This document shows positions 36,101 to 47,520 of a stretch of 64,000 nucleotides of DNA, piece after piece (within the stretch, counting starts at the first letter, position 1; the number at the start of each line of letters is the position of its first letter). The translations under genes were made by a program, and so were the position numbers. The notes under the pieces are model-generated. The model saw only the letters and a program-made list of their open reading frames with translations, searched no databases and was not told the DNA's origin. This stretch comes from Beta vulgaris subsp. vulgaris (taxonomy: Eukaryota > Streptophyta > Magnoliopsida > Caryophyllales > Amaranthaceae). The DNA is taken from assembly GCF_026745355.1 (NCBI RefSeq), contig NC_079203.1, positions 3,490,549 through 3,554,548 on the forward strand. The letters are read 5' to 3'.

Positions 36101-39100
36101 GAAAAACACAGTGGTTCAGCATGCCCTGCCAAAGAAGAATCCGCCACTAAGGACTCAGCAGTGCAGAGTGCAGACAGAAGGAATACTTAGAAATTGCATA
36201 ATTTATCTTACAGGCACTAGGATATCTCCCTCCCCCAGAGCCCCTGGTTTTTCCCACTCTTTTTTCTGCATATTGCCTCTTAGTTATGGATCAACAGGAA
36301 TTCATCTTAACAGCCTTATAATATCTACAAAATGATTTATATGAATAAAAGTCTTCATATACTTCTCTATCTGATTAATTTAGCACCAAATAAGCCCAAG
36401 AAGAAATACTTAGCTATTGCATAACCTATTACAGACACTAGGATTCCTCCTTCCCCCCCCCCCACCCCCCCCCCCCCACCCCCAAAGCCCCTGAGTTTCC
36501 CACTCTATTCATCTAAACAGCCTTATAATATCTACACAATGATTCATATGAATAGAAGTCCTTCATATACATCTCTATCTGATTAATTTATCACCAAATA
36601 AGCCCAATAATTGTACCAAAATTTCCTTTTAGTTATGCATCAACAGGCATTCATCTTTTTCTGATCCCCCCAGCCTCTGATTTCCCACTCATTTTCTGCA
36701 TATTTCCTCTTAGTTATGCATCAACAGGCATTAATCTTAACAGCCTTTGCCCATTGCTCTTCTAAGCACGTTCACCAAATCATAAAAGAACTAGGACCAT
36801 GCAAATTGTCAACAGAAGATTTTACGAAATAACCAGAGTTTTGACTTTCATGATCAAAGTTATTCAGCTTAATACGCTTCCATCTATCACTTCCAGAAGG
36901 TCTACAGAAGTTGCAAATTGCAAGGACCCCCCTAATATATTTTAATAGTTGATTGAGAAAACTGTCGTCCAGGACACATTAAATTGCACAGAAAAGACCA
37001 ATATATTTTTCTCCAACTCAAGGAAATTTATAACAAGATTTATGGCAATGATCTTGCTTTGCATCTTGAGATAAGTATGAAATTTGGCACCTGTCCGCAT
37101 ATGTTGTACATATATGAATTGTGTCTATATCTTATCAACTACTTTGTTCTATTAAGAAAGCTACTGTGTTATATAAAGTTGAATCAAGTAGTCATAAAAA
37201 TCATAACCGCATGTTCATTCAGAAATAACAGAAAGGTAACGGCATACTGCAACAGTTTTAGAAAGGATACAATCTGTGCTACACAGGTTGTGACCACGGC
37301 AAGGAAAGATAAGAAAGATCCAAGAGCATTCAGCTGCAGATCTGTAACAGTGGCAATCCCCACGCCTATAAGAAGCACAGCAAGAGAACTCTGTATGCTC
37401 CGGCTGCAAGAAGGGACAGTAAAAAACTTCAGTACAGAAAAAGCTATATACCAACACCAAAAGAAGACCATATTCCAGAGAATAGACAAAATCAGAAACA
37501 TTAGTGCATCTCAATTTCCATGGTAAATGCACAAAATACTACTGTTCTTAGAAATACTTGTACCATCTCTTTTTGGTGAGGTGAGGCCCCACTAATGCAC
37601 TATTTCACCTACTCTCTCTTACTTTTATTAATACTTCTGCCACTGATCTCTTACTTTTATCAGTACTCCTACCATTTATCTCTTACTCTAATAACATCAT
37701 ACGGGTTCAAGACAATTATATATATATATATTTTTTACAATTGAAGTCCGTGCCATTAAGAAACGATAGAAATATTAAAGAGCACAGGGAGTAATATTAT
37801 TTATTCTCAATCTCAGCAAGATGTCTTAAGAAGCATTTGACAGTAAAGTAGTGGCTAACCAAAGTTGATACTAGTGACTGCTTGCAGCTTTTTACGAGCC
37901 ATAGAGTGCTAGTAGACCCAGAATTTAAGTATGACCTATCCTTGATTCTAGATCATCTCCAACTACAACACTTTGGATTTTTGAGGAGAAGAATCTGTTG
38001 TATTTTTCCAAAGTTAATACTAACGAGTAATGACTGTTTGCAGCCCCTAGGCTTTAGGAGACTCATAAAAGGCTATAATACACTGTGTTTGTGTGTAATT
38101 GGATCGCGTCCAAAAGCTACTTTAAATGCATTCTTTGCTATCTATTTGAGTGTTATAGTAGTAAGAATTTAGATGGATATGTCAAAAAAGCAGTTTAGAA
38201 GAATAAAGGGGTGCTTCCTTTGCTTCCTCAGGAGTCAGGACCAAGTATTAATGTTACTTCCAATTCTAAATGTCTGGAGGCAGTGCAGAAACCATACAGG
38301 GTTCACATGCTCAAATTTCTTTTTTTCAAGGCATAATGCCTCCATCTTACACTCAAATCAGATTCGTATTTGAAGGCATCACACCTCCACTAGACAATCA
38401 TCTACTGCCTAACATCAAACAATAATCCCACTACCGATTCTCCTGCAAGGGTTTGGACTATAAAGAGACGAAAGGATATCGAGATTTAATGAGATTAATT
38501 ACGATAGATCTCAGAAGCTACAATTTTCTCATAATGTATCAAAACCATTGATGAATGCTGCAGTTAAAATCTCATAAGTTCACCCAGAAAATAGAAGTTT
38601 CCATTGCTACTGTTAGATTCTGAACTGACCTGAATTTCTTCTTAAAAAAGACCGTTTCCAGAAATACAGTGCATGGGATGATCGCAAGCTTTGTCATCTG
38701 CATAACAGCATTAATAAAAGAGCTTCAATTACTATTTTTCAATAGCAAAACACGAGAAAACGAAACAAAAATTTCCATCTTATAACAGGAGCCAAAAAAT
38801 CACAACTGAATACATGAGCAGCCAATAAATGTATCAACTGTAACAAAATCTATGATTTATTGGTTTACATCAACAAAACAATAAAGCATAGCTCCAACTT
38901 TTACGCATCTCTCGAATTCTTACCCTCTTCTTCCCTATGCTCCATTGAGCACATGGGATCAAGAAACATGAGAAGCATTCCAGAACTTAATAAATACAAT
39001 AAAATATATGTGTCATTGGTTTACAATGTTTACATTAACAAAACAATTAAGTATAGCTCCAAATTTTATGCATTTCTCAAATTCTTATCCTCTTTCTTTC

Positions 39101-42014
39101 CTGTACATTATGCCAATAGGATCAAGAAACATGAGATCCACGTCAGACCTTATTAACCCATCTAAGCTTCTCTATTTCAATACAACTTTCAAAGGAGCAA
39201 AGCAACAAATGAAAAAAACTATTAGGAAGCTCCATACCTGATAGAAACCAACAGAATTGAAGCCCAAACTGAGATTTAGTAGTCCAATGGAAATTCCATT
39301 TAGAATGCCAAACCCCAAAACAGCTTGTCGTTCAAATGATTTGTGTTCAAAAAATTTCATTTTCAAAGCTATATGAAGAGAACAAAAGGTAACAAGCAGA
39401 TGCCAGCTTGTCAATGTAGTAGCTGCAGATAAACAAGAAACGAACAACGGTTAATAAACATCGTACTCAAAAAATCAAAATCTTGGGCACTTTGGGCAGC
39501 TTGTCAAATTTATAATCCCCAGATAGACACCACGGGAGCATTATTAGCAAACATGTAGTGTTACTCTAAAATTCTTTTTAGAAGAGTTGCTCTAAAAATT
39601 ATTACAAGGTAGTCATTTCAAAAACTGGTATGTATCAAATACTTGCCCAAAAGTTAAGTTTTTGAGCAAAGTAAAAAATGTTGTGCATTTAGGGCATGAC
39701 ATGTCAAACTTTTAGAATGTCTATGACTCTATGATTTCTTGTTATACTAGTTTCTAGCTTTGTCCCTGCACAAGCATACCATCCTACTTCATAGTATCAC
39801 TTAAAACCTAGAAAGAATAAAATCCTTCTTTATTGGACCGACTAAAATTTTATCCCTCCGAAATGCTTTAAATTTTCAGTGAGACGAGAATCAGATACTT
39901 TACCCTGCAACATCTCCAAATGTCATAGAACTAGACAAAACAATTATATAACTAAATTGTCATGTAAACTATACAACTACCAGATCATACAATTTCTTTT
40001 TCAATACTTCTCCTGTCATTAGTTTTAATTAAAGAGTATTCAAGTGGAATAGACTTAACTTGCTGCAATACCAAGAATCATTGTGGTCTTGCTTATGCCT
40101 CTAGGATGTCAAAAACTTAAAAGCCATCCGAACATTTTTGTCTTACCAAAATCAAGGAATTCTAGGAATTAATAGGAAAAGAATACATCTTTGAAACTTG
40201 AAATAACAATATGTTCATGAAGGTTGTTGAGTTAAAATCAACTCTAACAAAAACACCGTCATTTTTACTTCATAGTTTGTAAAATTGTGGAAATTCGCTT
40301 CTAAGTCGTAATTGTTACCAAAAATGTTTTTGCTCCCTTCTTTCAAGGATGGAAAGGAGTAGGGCTGTAAAGGTGCTAACTGACAGCAGCCAAAGGGGAA
40401 TACAAGCCACAACCGATATTCAACAAAATATGCATCTACTAAACAACACTGCAATCCATCTATTGTGGCAGTAACGAATCAATCAAGTTACTAATTTCAT
40501 ACCATGGTAGATGGCTAGACAGAGTTATGACATCAAACCACGAAACTCCCAACACAATATGCAGGCTGCCAAGTACTAGACGTTAAAAGGACAAACATGT
40601 GATTATTGTAATTTATACATGTATGTGTGTGTGCGTGTGTATCCCACTGACTCTAGGGAGGGTGAGTATGTTTCATCGTAAATTTTCTTGGTATCAAGGG
40701 CCTAAAAAGACCCTAGAATAAAATTCTCAAACACTATCAGAATTTTCATTCTTGTGTGATTTAACCGTATTTCCAGGTACTTACAAGGTGTAAGTAACTC
40801 CATTCACGGAGCAGCAGGTGATAACCTAGTGGTATTGGCATCACCTCCGATCCCAAAGTCAAGGGATCGAGTCTCACCCCTTGCAAGGAGGGATCCCCAA
40901 TTTTCCCCCTTACTTGCAAGGAACTTCATCTTATCTTTGAAAAAAAAAAAAGTAACTCCATTCACGGGTTGACATTACACAAATCCAAGCATCACTCTTT
41001 GGTCATGACCTAGGTCAATGGTAATTAGGCAGTGGCCGAATAGTTCCCGGTCTACTCTTGGATATGCAAGCTTCCAGGGTCCAAATCTAATCTCATAGTG
41101 CTAAAAGAAGCAACCAACTGTTCTTAAGTCCTATACTGATGCAAATAGCCATTTGTTTGTCCTCTATTAGTGATGTAGGTGCACTACATTCCCATGGAAC
41201 TTACGCTCCTATTACTTCTTTATGATAATGTTGCTTCCCAATCTAATGCTTCATGTCCACTGTCAGCACATTAGGGTGTCTGATAGAATCAGTCATGGTG
41301 ATCTTGTTACTCTCTAAGTTAAGGTTGGCTAACATATATATAAGCACCAACTCTTCATCCTATATAACTTCTCACCAAGTATATATACATATATACAAGC
41401 ACCAAATCTTCATCCTATGTAGTCTCTCACCGCACTTATGTACTCTCATTGTCTACAAGCCTCACTAACAAGGATTCAGGTTATGCCATTCTGATGGAGA
41501 GATCGCCATATAAAGCATGGAAATATAATCCCACTTGACATTTTCCCCAATTCCCACATCTCATAAATGCCAGAGCCCTTTCTAAAGTAAACCATAAACC
41601 CCTTTCATTCCGAAACAACTCCAGTTTCTTTTCATTTCACCAGATAAGATCATCAACTCCCAAGTAATAGACTTTCTCAGCAGACACCAAATCAACAACA
41701 ATTCAGCTTAAAGCAGGCCACATTTATGCATTAAAATAACATTAACAAAACATAACTTTCCATCATGAATATAAAAAAAAACCCAAAAAAATTCATAGAT
41801 TATGAAAAAAAAATCAGAACTCATCAACCACACAATTAAACTAATAAGAAAAAAAACACCCAAATGTAAAATTTAGAAGAATTTACTTACCAAAATGAAA
41901 ACCCAGAGAACTCATAAGGGCTTTATTGCATATAACAATAGAAACAGAAGAAACAACTGAGAGACTCAAAGCCCCAATTGTTCCAAGCTGAAATCCTACC
42001 CTGCTTTCACTCAT
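33134..42014 (-). CDS. UXT: Nucleotide-sugar transporter, UDP-xylose transporter (UXT) type
   Basis: Seven minus-strand exons join in phase: 41891-42014, 39238-39422, 38630-38697, 37271-37403, 33902-34063, 33537-33806 and 33134-33196, giving 334 aa. The N-terminus runs MSESRVGFQLGTIGALSLSV, then SSVSIVICNKALM, TSWHLLVTFCSL, FGILNGISIGLLNLSLGFNS, MTKLAIIPCTVFLET, GVGIATVTDLQLN, IQKKYKVSSTQLLYQSSPYQ, VNFSTFLVIGKTSPVTYQVL (the KT motif of this transporter subfamily) and IALVGMIIYSYYC. About ten hydrophobic segments are evident. The last exon encodes VKGDESDPLVNLESGEKGS. Family members exchange UDP-sugars for UMP across the Golgi/ER membrane; the UDP-xylose specificity is by family resemblance. 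If the last intron were retained the protein would end 22 residues after Q, so exon 7 is preferred. Confidence 0.88.
36181..36610. repeat. Tandem duplication in transporter intron 4, about 220-bp unit
   Basis: AATACTTAG.(A)TTGCATAA begins both copies (about 36182 and 36404). Both run through ACAGCCTTATAATATCTACA and CTCTATCTGATTAATTTA to CACCAAATAAGCCCAA. A partial third copy of the TTAGTTATGCATCAACAGGC part occurs at 36633-36740. Between them is a C-rich run. Confidence 0.8.
36453..36484. repeat. Poly-C tract
   Basis: A nearly pure C run broken by two single A bases, in the second unit of the duplication. The first unit has CTCCCTCCCCC at the same place, so this is a local expansion. Confidence 0.85.
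38861..39160. repeat. Tandem duplication in transporter intron 2, about 156-bp unit
   Basis: TGGTTTACA(T/A) begins units at 38861 and 39017. Shared blocks are AACAAAACAATAAAGCATAG / AACAAAACAATTAAGTATAG, ATAGCTCCAA, and GGATCAAGAAACATGAGA. Confidence 0.8.
40810..40950 (+). mobile_element. tRNA-derived SINE, family B, with 17-bp TSD
   Basis: A 141-bp body with A-box-like GTGATAACCTAGTGGTAT and B-box-like GGGATCGAGTCTCAC, ending in an 11-A tail. The 17-bp sequence AGTAACTCCATTCACGG occurs at 40793-40809 and 40951-40967, a perfect target duplication, so this is a young insertion. It lies in transporter intron 1, opposite to the gene's direction. Confidence 0.92.
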
Positions 42015-42600
42015 TTTCTTTATTTATTTTTTTTACTTTTTTTTTTCTCGTCGGTGATGATCACTGATTAAACCTCCACTTCAAAGTCTACCCACAAAAA
42101 AATAAAACCAAAATTAGCAAAAAGAATCAAACTTTAAAGATTTAAGACCAAAAAAAACTAGTACAACTGAAAATCAAGTAAACCCACCTCAGATTTTTGT
42201 GAAAGATCATGAAATTTGGCAAATTTGAGGAAATGTAGAGCAGATCTGATTGGAGTAGGAAGAGGGTAGCAGTAGGAAGGTCATGAAAAATGTAGTAGTA
42301 TTTATTAGTAATAAAATTGTTACAAAGGAGGAAAATAAAAATGGGGGGAGGAAAAATCAGAAATTAAAATAATCAAAGGGGAAGAAAAAGAAAAGTGAAG
42401 ATCTTGCCTTAAAATGAAAGTTAGAAATTCCGAGTAGAACGTTGAGGTTGCGCTGTCGATCTCAAAATGTTGGTAGTAGTAGAATACTACCTAACACCAA
42501 CTAGCCAAGGATCTTCTTTTGGGTCTTTCTAACTTCTTTGCCTCACTATGCTTAGACGTGGGGAGTTGCTTAATTTACATATTTATATTATATTTCGTCC
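42015..42600 (-). promoter_or_regulatory. 5' flank and leader of the transporter gene
   Basis: Non-coding. T/A-rich leader-like sequence directly precedes the ATG. ATTATTAGT- and pyrimidine-rich stretches follow to about 42480. A 5'UTR intron is possible: a CT-rich run ending in AG is readable on the minus strand. I see no clear TATA box. Confidence 0.35.
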
Positions 42601-42634
42601 TCTGTTTCTATTTGTAGTTCTTATATGAAATGTC

Positions 42635-42826
42635 GAATAAGTTTTAGCTCAAGTGGTGAGCAGTTTGATGTCGCATAAAGGATATCTCAAGTGAGTTCGA
42701 GTCTCGCCGTATGTAGAAATTCTTATTGGAGACTCACTCGTCCATAACAGGTGTGCGACACAGGTCGATCCGTATGAAATCGGAGCTAAGCTCTGGAGCT
42801 GGGTGTACTATGCGTAAGAAAAATTA
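42635..42826 (+). mobile_element. tRNA-derived SINE, family C, with 15-bp TSD
   Basis: A 192-bp body with A-box-like TAGCTCAAGTGGTGAGC and B-box-like GTGAGTTCGAGTCTCGCC. CTTATATGAAATGTC (42620-42634) and CTTATATGGAATGTC (42827-42841) flank it, a 15-bp duplication with one mismatch. The 3' tail is AAGAAAAATTA rather than a pure A-run. Confidence 0.85.
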
Positions 42827-43282
42827 CTTATATGGAATGTCTCAAACCTAGAATAGGAAACTCGTAACTGTATAATAGTGTTTCTCGGTAATGTTTAAGG
42901 AGAATAGTATTTATTATGTGGGATCTTTTTAGTACTTTTGATGTGTGTTTTGGAAATATTAATTTATCATATGTTTTATAGATAATGTAATAAAAGATAC
43001 TAATGGTTAGAGTTTGTCTTGAAATTGTGAATAAGCAACTAGAAGTAACAAAAAGAATTTGGATGGAGTATTTGAAGGAAGTGTAACGAAACGTAACTTA
43101 ATATTGATGGAATAAAAAAGAAATCTGATTTTAAGTAGTTGAAAATTTTATGTATTTCATTCTTTTATTGTTAGAAAAAAGATGATTTGATTCCTTTGAA
43201 ATTCAGATTCTCTCTAGTTTATAATTGGAGTGTAGAGATTTCAGTTGATTCTTATATATTAAAGTCAACATGAAAAATAATA

Positions 43283-44483
43283 GGGAAATTCTATATGGTG
43301 ACCCTCAATTTTTTTAAATTCTATTTGGTAGACAATTTTTATCTTTCCTCTATTTGGTAACCCTCTACTCTATTTTTTAAATTTTATTTAACCTTATTGT
43401 ATTTTAAAATCATTTTTAAATTTAAAAACTGATTTTTTTAATTACAAAAAACTGATTTTGAAATTTAAAAAAAAAAACCCAAATCCTCCCCCACCATTAC
43501 CACCCATCCCACCCTCCTTTCCCCTCCCTTACCCTGTGACCACCGCAAATAAAGGCCACCCCTACCCTTCCCTTCTCCATTTACGGCGCCCACTCAATGT
43601 TTCCGGCGACGCCTCCCTTTCCCTTCTCCATTTCCGGCTCCCCCTCCATGTTTCCGGCGTCCCCTCCTCTTCCCTTCTCCATTTTCGGCCCCCCTCCATG
43701 TTTCCGGCGTCCCCTCCTCTTCCCTTCTCCATTTTCGACCCCCCTCCCCTGTTTCCGGCACCCTCTCCCCTTCCCTTCTCCATTTTCGACCTCCTCCCTT
43801 ATCGAAAATAACCCCCTCCCAGAATCCACTCTCTTTCCCTACTCCTGCAAAACCACCTCGACGAAACCGATTCCCTGGAACCTTAACCTACAGGAAAAGC
43901 GGAAATGGAGTAGGGAGTTGGGGAGGGGGTCGAAATTGAGGACGGGGTAGGGAGTTGGCGTGGCCGAGGTCGGAAATGGAGAAGGGAAGGGGAAGGGGTG
44001 CCGGAAACAGGGAAGGGGAATCGGAAATGGAGAAGGGAAGGGGAGAGGGCGCCGGAAACAGGGCTGGGGCTCCGAAAATGGAGAAGGGAAGAGGAGGAGT
44101 CGCCGAAAATGGAGAAGGGAAAGGGAGGAGGTGTCGGAAATGGAGAAGGGAAGGGGAAGGGGTGCCGGAAACAGGGATGGGGCGCCGGAAATGGAGAAGG
44201 GAAGGGGAGGGGTCGCCGGAATTTGTTGTGGTCACAGGCTAAGGGAGGGGAAAGGAGGGTGGGATGGGTGGTAATGGTGGGGAGGATTGTTTTTTTTTTT
44301 TAAATTTCAAAATCAGTTTTTGTAATTGAAAAATCAGTTTTTAAATTAAAAAATGATTTTAAAATGCAATAAGGTTGAATAAAATTAAAAAAATAGAGTA
44401 GAGGGTTACCAAATAGAGGAAAGATAAAAATTGTCTACCAAATAGAATTTTAAAAAGTTGAGGGTCACCATATAGAATTTCCC
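43283..44483. mobile_element. Foldback Mutator-like element (MULE) with perfect 9-bp TSD
   Basis: A 1201-bp giant inverted repeat. It begins GGGAAATTCTATATGGTGAC and ends with the exact complement GTCACCATATAGAATTTCCC. The inverted arms continue for hundreds of bases (TTTGGTAGACAATTTTTATC; AAAACTGATTTTGAAATTT), and the core is built from repeats of CCCTTCTCCATTTTCGGC / GCCGGAAATGGAGAAGGG in both orientations. AAAATAATA flanks both ends exactly (43274-43282 and 44484-44492), the Mutator 9-bp signature. The long Pro/Ser/Phe and Gly/Lys/Glu frames on both strands are translations of the core repeats, not genes. No transposase. Confidence 0.9.
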
Positions 44484-44553
44484 AAAATAATATTATATTA
44501 AGAAAAGACAAAAAAAGGATATGACGGGAAATATAATGGGTAATATTATAGTA

Positions 44554-44818
44554 CTTCATCCGTTCCAAAATGATTACAACACTTATTTTTGACACGGAGA
44601 GGTAGGAGGGAGTTGGAAGTTGGGTAATCGTATTTGTGCTACTATTTATGTTTTTTTTTTTTTGACAGGATACTATTTATGTTAAATTAAGGAGAAAAAA
44701 TTTGTTTTGTGAAAGTTGTCTCATATGTCGGTATAACTTTTTTCCATGTATTGTTAATTTAATTAAAGAACTACTAAAAAAAAGTCAAGTATTGTAATAA
44801 TTTTGGAACGGCGAAAGA
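44554..44818. mobile_element. Stowaway-like MITE, diverged
   Basis: CTTCATCCGTTCCAAAATGA and the right-end reverse complement CCGTTCCAAAATTATTACAA are inverted termini, continuing ATTACAACACTT / AAGTATTGTAAT. The right border is vague. TA precedes the left end. Confidence 0.5.
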
Positions 44819-45078
44819 CAAAAAGTACATTCAAAAGAGATAAGATTAAGTTGAGATAGTGGACCTAATCCAAATACGGCACACTAAAATGGAGTAATAG
44901 AAGTTGAAACTATCCTTTAAAGGACGGAGGGGGATACAATTTATTGTCAACTTTCATCAATGTATTTTTACTTCGTTTTTATCCATAATAAGACAAATAA
45001 TCGATAAATAACCCAAATACGTTACCAAACCACCGTAATTTAAATGATCAAATATTTTTTTCGCTCGCTTTAGTTATA

Positions 45079-46477
45079 CTAGCTAGCTTTTAATGCACGC
45101 AATGCGTGCGACGACATTTCTCCCAAATCAAACCACTACTCCTCCAATTACCATACTCATATTTCTGAATTTCACGCAATATTTTTTTCTCTCTATTCAA
45201 TTATTGAACATCATTTTCATCAATTTCCCCCAATTCAAACCATACATTCGATTTTTTCTCTCTCTATTCAAGTGAAACCGTCGATTATTAGCTGAGGATT
45301 ATCTCAAACAAGTTGTAGAGTTGGCTTTGGCGGTCATGGAATTGGCTTTCGCGCAGCCCGTCATGGATCGCCGAGCTTACTTGCGGTCATGGTCCAAACT
45401 CTGCAGATTATGTTGTAATTCGATTATGAGCACAATTTTTTGATTTTAATATATGGGTTTAAGTATTTTTTTTTATATATTTTCCCCAAATTCGAGTTCT
45501 CATACTATGGCTCAATTTTTTTAAATATTTGGGCATGAATATTAAAGTTATATTAACGAAATTTTATTTTTTGATTTTAATATATGAGTTTAATTATTTT
45601 TTTTCTCAAATTCTTTTTAACATATGGGCACAAAAACAATTCGAGTTCTCATATTTTTTCTCAAATTTTTTTATATCCAGGGCACGAATATTGAAGTTAC
45701 TTTTGAAGAAATTTCATTTTTTTTCGACCATTTATGATGTAATTTTAATTTGAATTTCAACTATATTCGAATTAAATTTTAAATAAACTGTAATTTAAGT
45801 TAATTTTTTTTTTTTGAAAAAAAATGTAATACAAGACATATCCGTAAGAGTTATTGTAATTTGAGTTTAGTTTTACTTGAACATAGTACATATTTTTAAG
45901 ATTTACTGAACATAGAACATCACACATAATTTCATTTTCAATAACGAACCGCGTACCTGATTTACGGTAAAGAATCGGCAAATTTCAGAATTTTGTATTT
46001 GAGAATGTCGCGAAGCTGTAATCTATGAATAGAACTGATTTTTTTGTTTGTTTGGAGTTTGTGTTATGAAAAAATTGATTTGAGAGGATGTTATGCCGTG
46101 TAATTATTTTTTTGTTTTTTTATCCATATGAGCCACGAAGGCAGTACAAATAAGGGGATGGGGGATTCGAACTTGTGACCTATCGTTCACAGCACCTCAA
46201 TCTTAACCACTAGACCAAGACATCCTTGGTATGTAATTATTTTTTTTGTTATTGTATATAGTATTAACGTTTGGTAAGTTCTTGATTATGAATCTTTTTA
46301 TTGACAGGTTTATATGATTGAATCTTATATGAGCTCATTGGGTTCAAATTTGATTTGATTGATATTTTTGTTTTGGCAAGTTTATGCATGAAATTGAGTT
46401 GATTAGGTGGCCAGAGAGGCATTTAAGTAAATTCCAAGGAGGACGCCATTGCTCTCCCTTAACTTATATAATAGAGA
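45079..46477 (-). mobile_element. Non-autonomous Helitron-like element carrying a SINE
   Basis: Read on the minus strand it begins TCTCTATTATATAAG after an A and ends with the hairpin GCACGCATTGCGTGC, then ATTAAAAGCTAG(CTAG) before a T. These are Helitron hallmarks: 5' TC, a hairpin 10-16 bases from a 3' CTRR end, and insertion between A and T. The length is about 1.4 kb and no Rep/helicase is present. Inside are degenerate direct repeats (GATTTTAATATATG, CGAGTTCTCATA) and a SINE at 46114-46231. The exact 3' end could be either CTAG (45079 or 45083). Confidence 0.75.
46114..46231 (-). mobile_element. tRNA-derived SINE, family A (copy 3), with TSD
   Basis: The minus strand starts AAGGATGTCTTGGTCTAGTG, has ACAAGTTCGAATCCCCC as B box, and ends in an A-run. 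TGTAATTATTTTTTT lies on both sides (about 46099 and 46232), a target duplication. It is inserted in the Helitron-like element, so it is younger than that element. Confidence 0.85.
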
Positions 46478-46539
46478 TTAAATATTTTTTTTGAAAGATG
46501 AAAAACGAAAGACAACTATAAATTACAAACAAACATAGG

Positions 46540-47520
46540 ACACATAGACTTCACACATTGTCTAGCAATCGTGTGATCTTGATGCACATCTCTCTGATCA
46601 AACTTAACAACCATGCACCAATCAAATTCCTTATCAAGCGGTAGAATTTGAGAAATTGTCCATAGAACTTAGAAGATTGATGGCCACCTGTTGTTGCCCA
46701 TGTAAGAAGAAAACAATGTTGGTATAATCTAAGATGAGGGAGATATGTGTAAAATGTTGTTGTTTAGCCCATATTAATGTTTGGTAACATGTCTGGGCTT
46801 CAGCGTCGATAGCAGAGTCAGCTGTCCTGAAACTACCACCCCCCTTTGTTTGTAGATAAGTCTTATGATGTATGGACACTCTTTACCGGTCGATGTTTCC
46901 CGTTTCCGACACTTTAAACGTTTCCGACATTTTAAGACATTTTTAGAAATTTTGAATTTTCTTTGAAGATAAATTGTGAATTGAAATGAGATCGACAAGT
47001 TTTTTTTATCACTAGAAGAAATATTTTCGACTCAACCTTACTTTTTCCTTTCAATATCTTTAAATCTCTCAAAATGTAGCCTAATCTACTATCAAAATTG
47101 TAAATTATGTGTTTTCTAACGTTTCCCCCACGTTTTCTCACTTTAAAAATTTGTGTTTCCCCGTGTCTACATGTCCCCGTGTCCGTGCAACTTAGGATAA
47201 GCCTAGGTTGCGCACTTGGTTGTTAAGGTATCATCTTATACCCATACATCTTGTACGCTTGTTCCACGCACCATCAAAATGAATTGTATGAGTAGAACAT
47301 CCTCTAAAAGGACACCAGGGGAATGAAGGAATTGGAGCTCTCGACATTGAGCATGATCTTGCAAAGTAGCCAAATCATTAGAACAATATTCGATCAAATA
47401 TTTAACCTTCAGAAGAGTAGGTAACTCATGTCGAAAACTTCGATGATTCCGATGAAGCCACAAACCCCAAAAAACGATAATAAGTTTGTGTAATCGAGGT
47501 TTTTCTACCCACCCTCGCTA
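46540..47520 (-). pseudogene. LINE ORF2 remnant (linker and RNase H)
   Basis: Reading leftward on the minus strand, FWGLWLHRNHRSFRHELPTL (about 47480-47410) resembles the W-x-x-WxxRN linker after the zf-RVT domain of plant LINEs. After a non-coding insertion come DAEAQTCYQTLIWAKQ (about 46815-46770), LILDYTNIVFFL and VKFDQRDVHQDHTIARQC (about 46600-46545), in the order of an RNase H domain, whose AEA, D-(T/S)-N and final H-x-x-AR motifs they echo. Stops and frameshifts separate them. An RNase-H-like cellular gene fragment is the alternative. Confidence 0.5.

Noticed and set aside
43458..44303. Long open frames on both strands encoding Pro/Ser/Phe-rich and Gly/Lys/Glu-rich proteins
   Set aside because: They are translations of the GC-rich modules of the foldback element, occur on both strands and several frames, and carry no domain.
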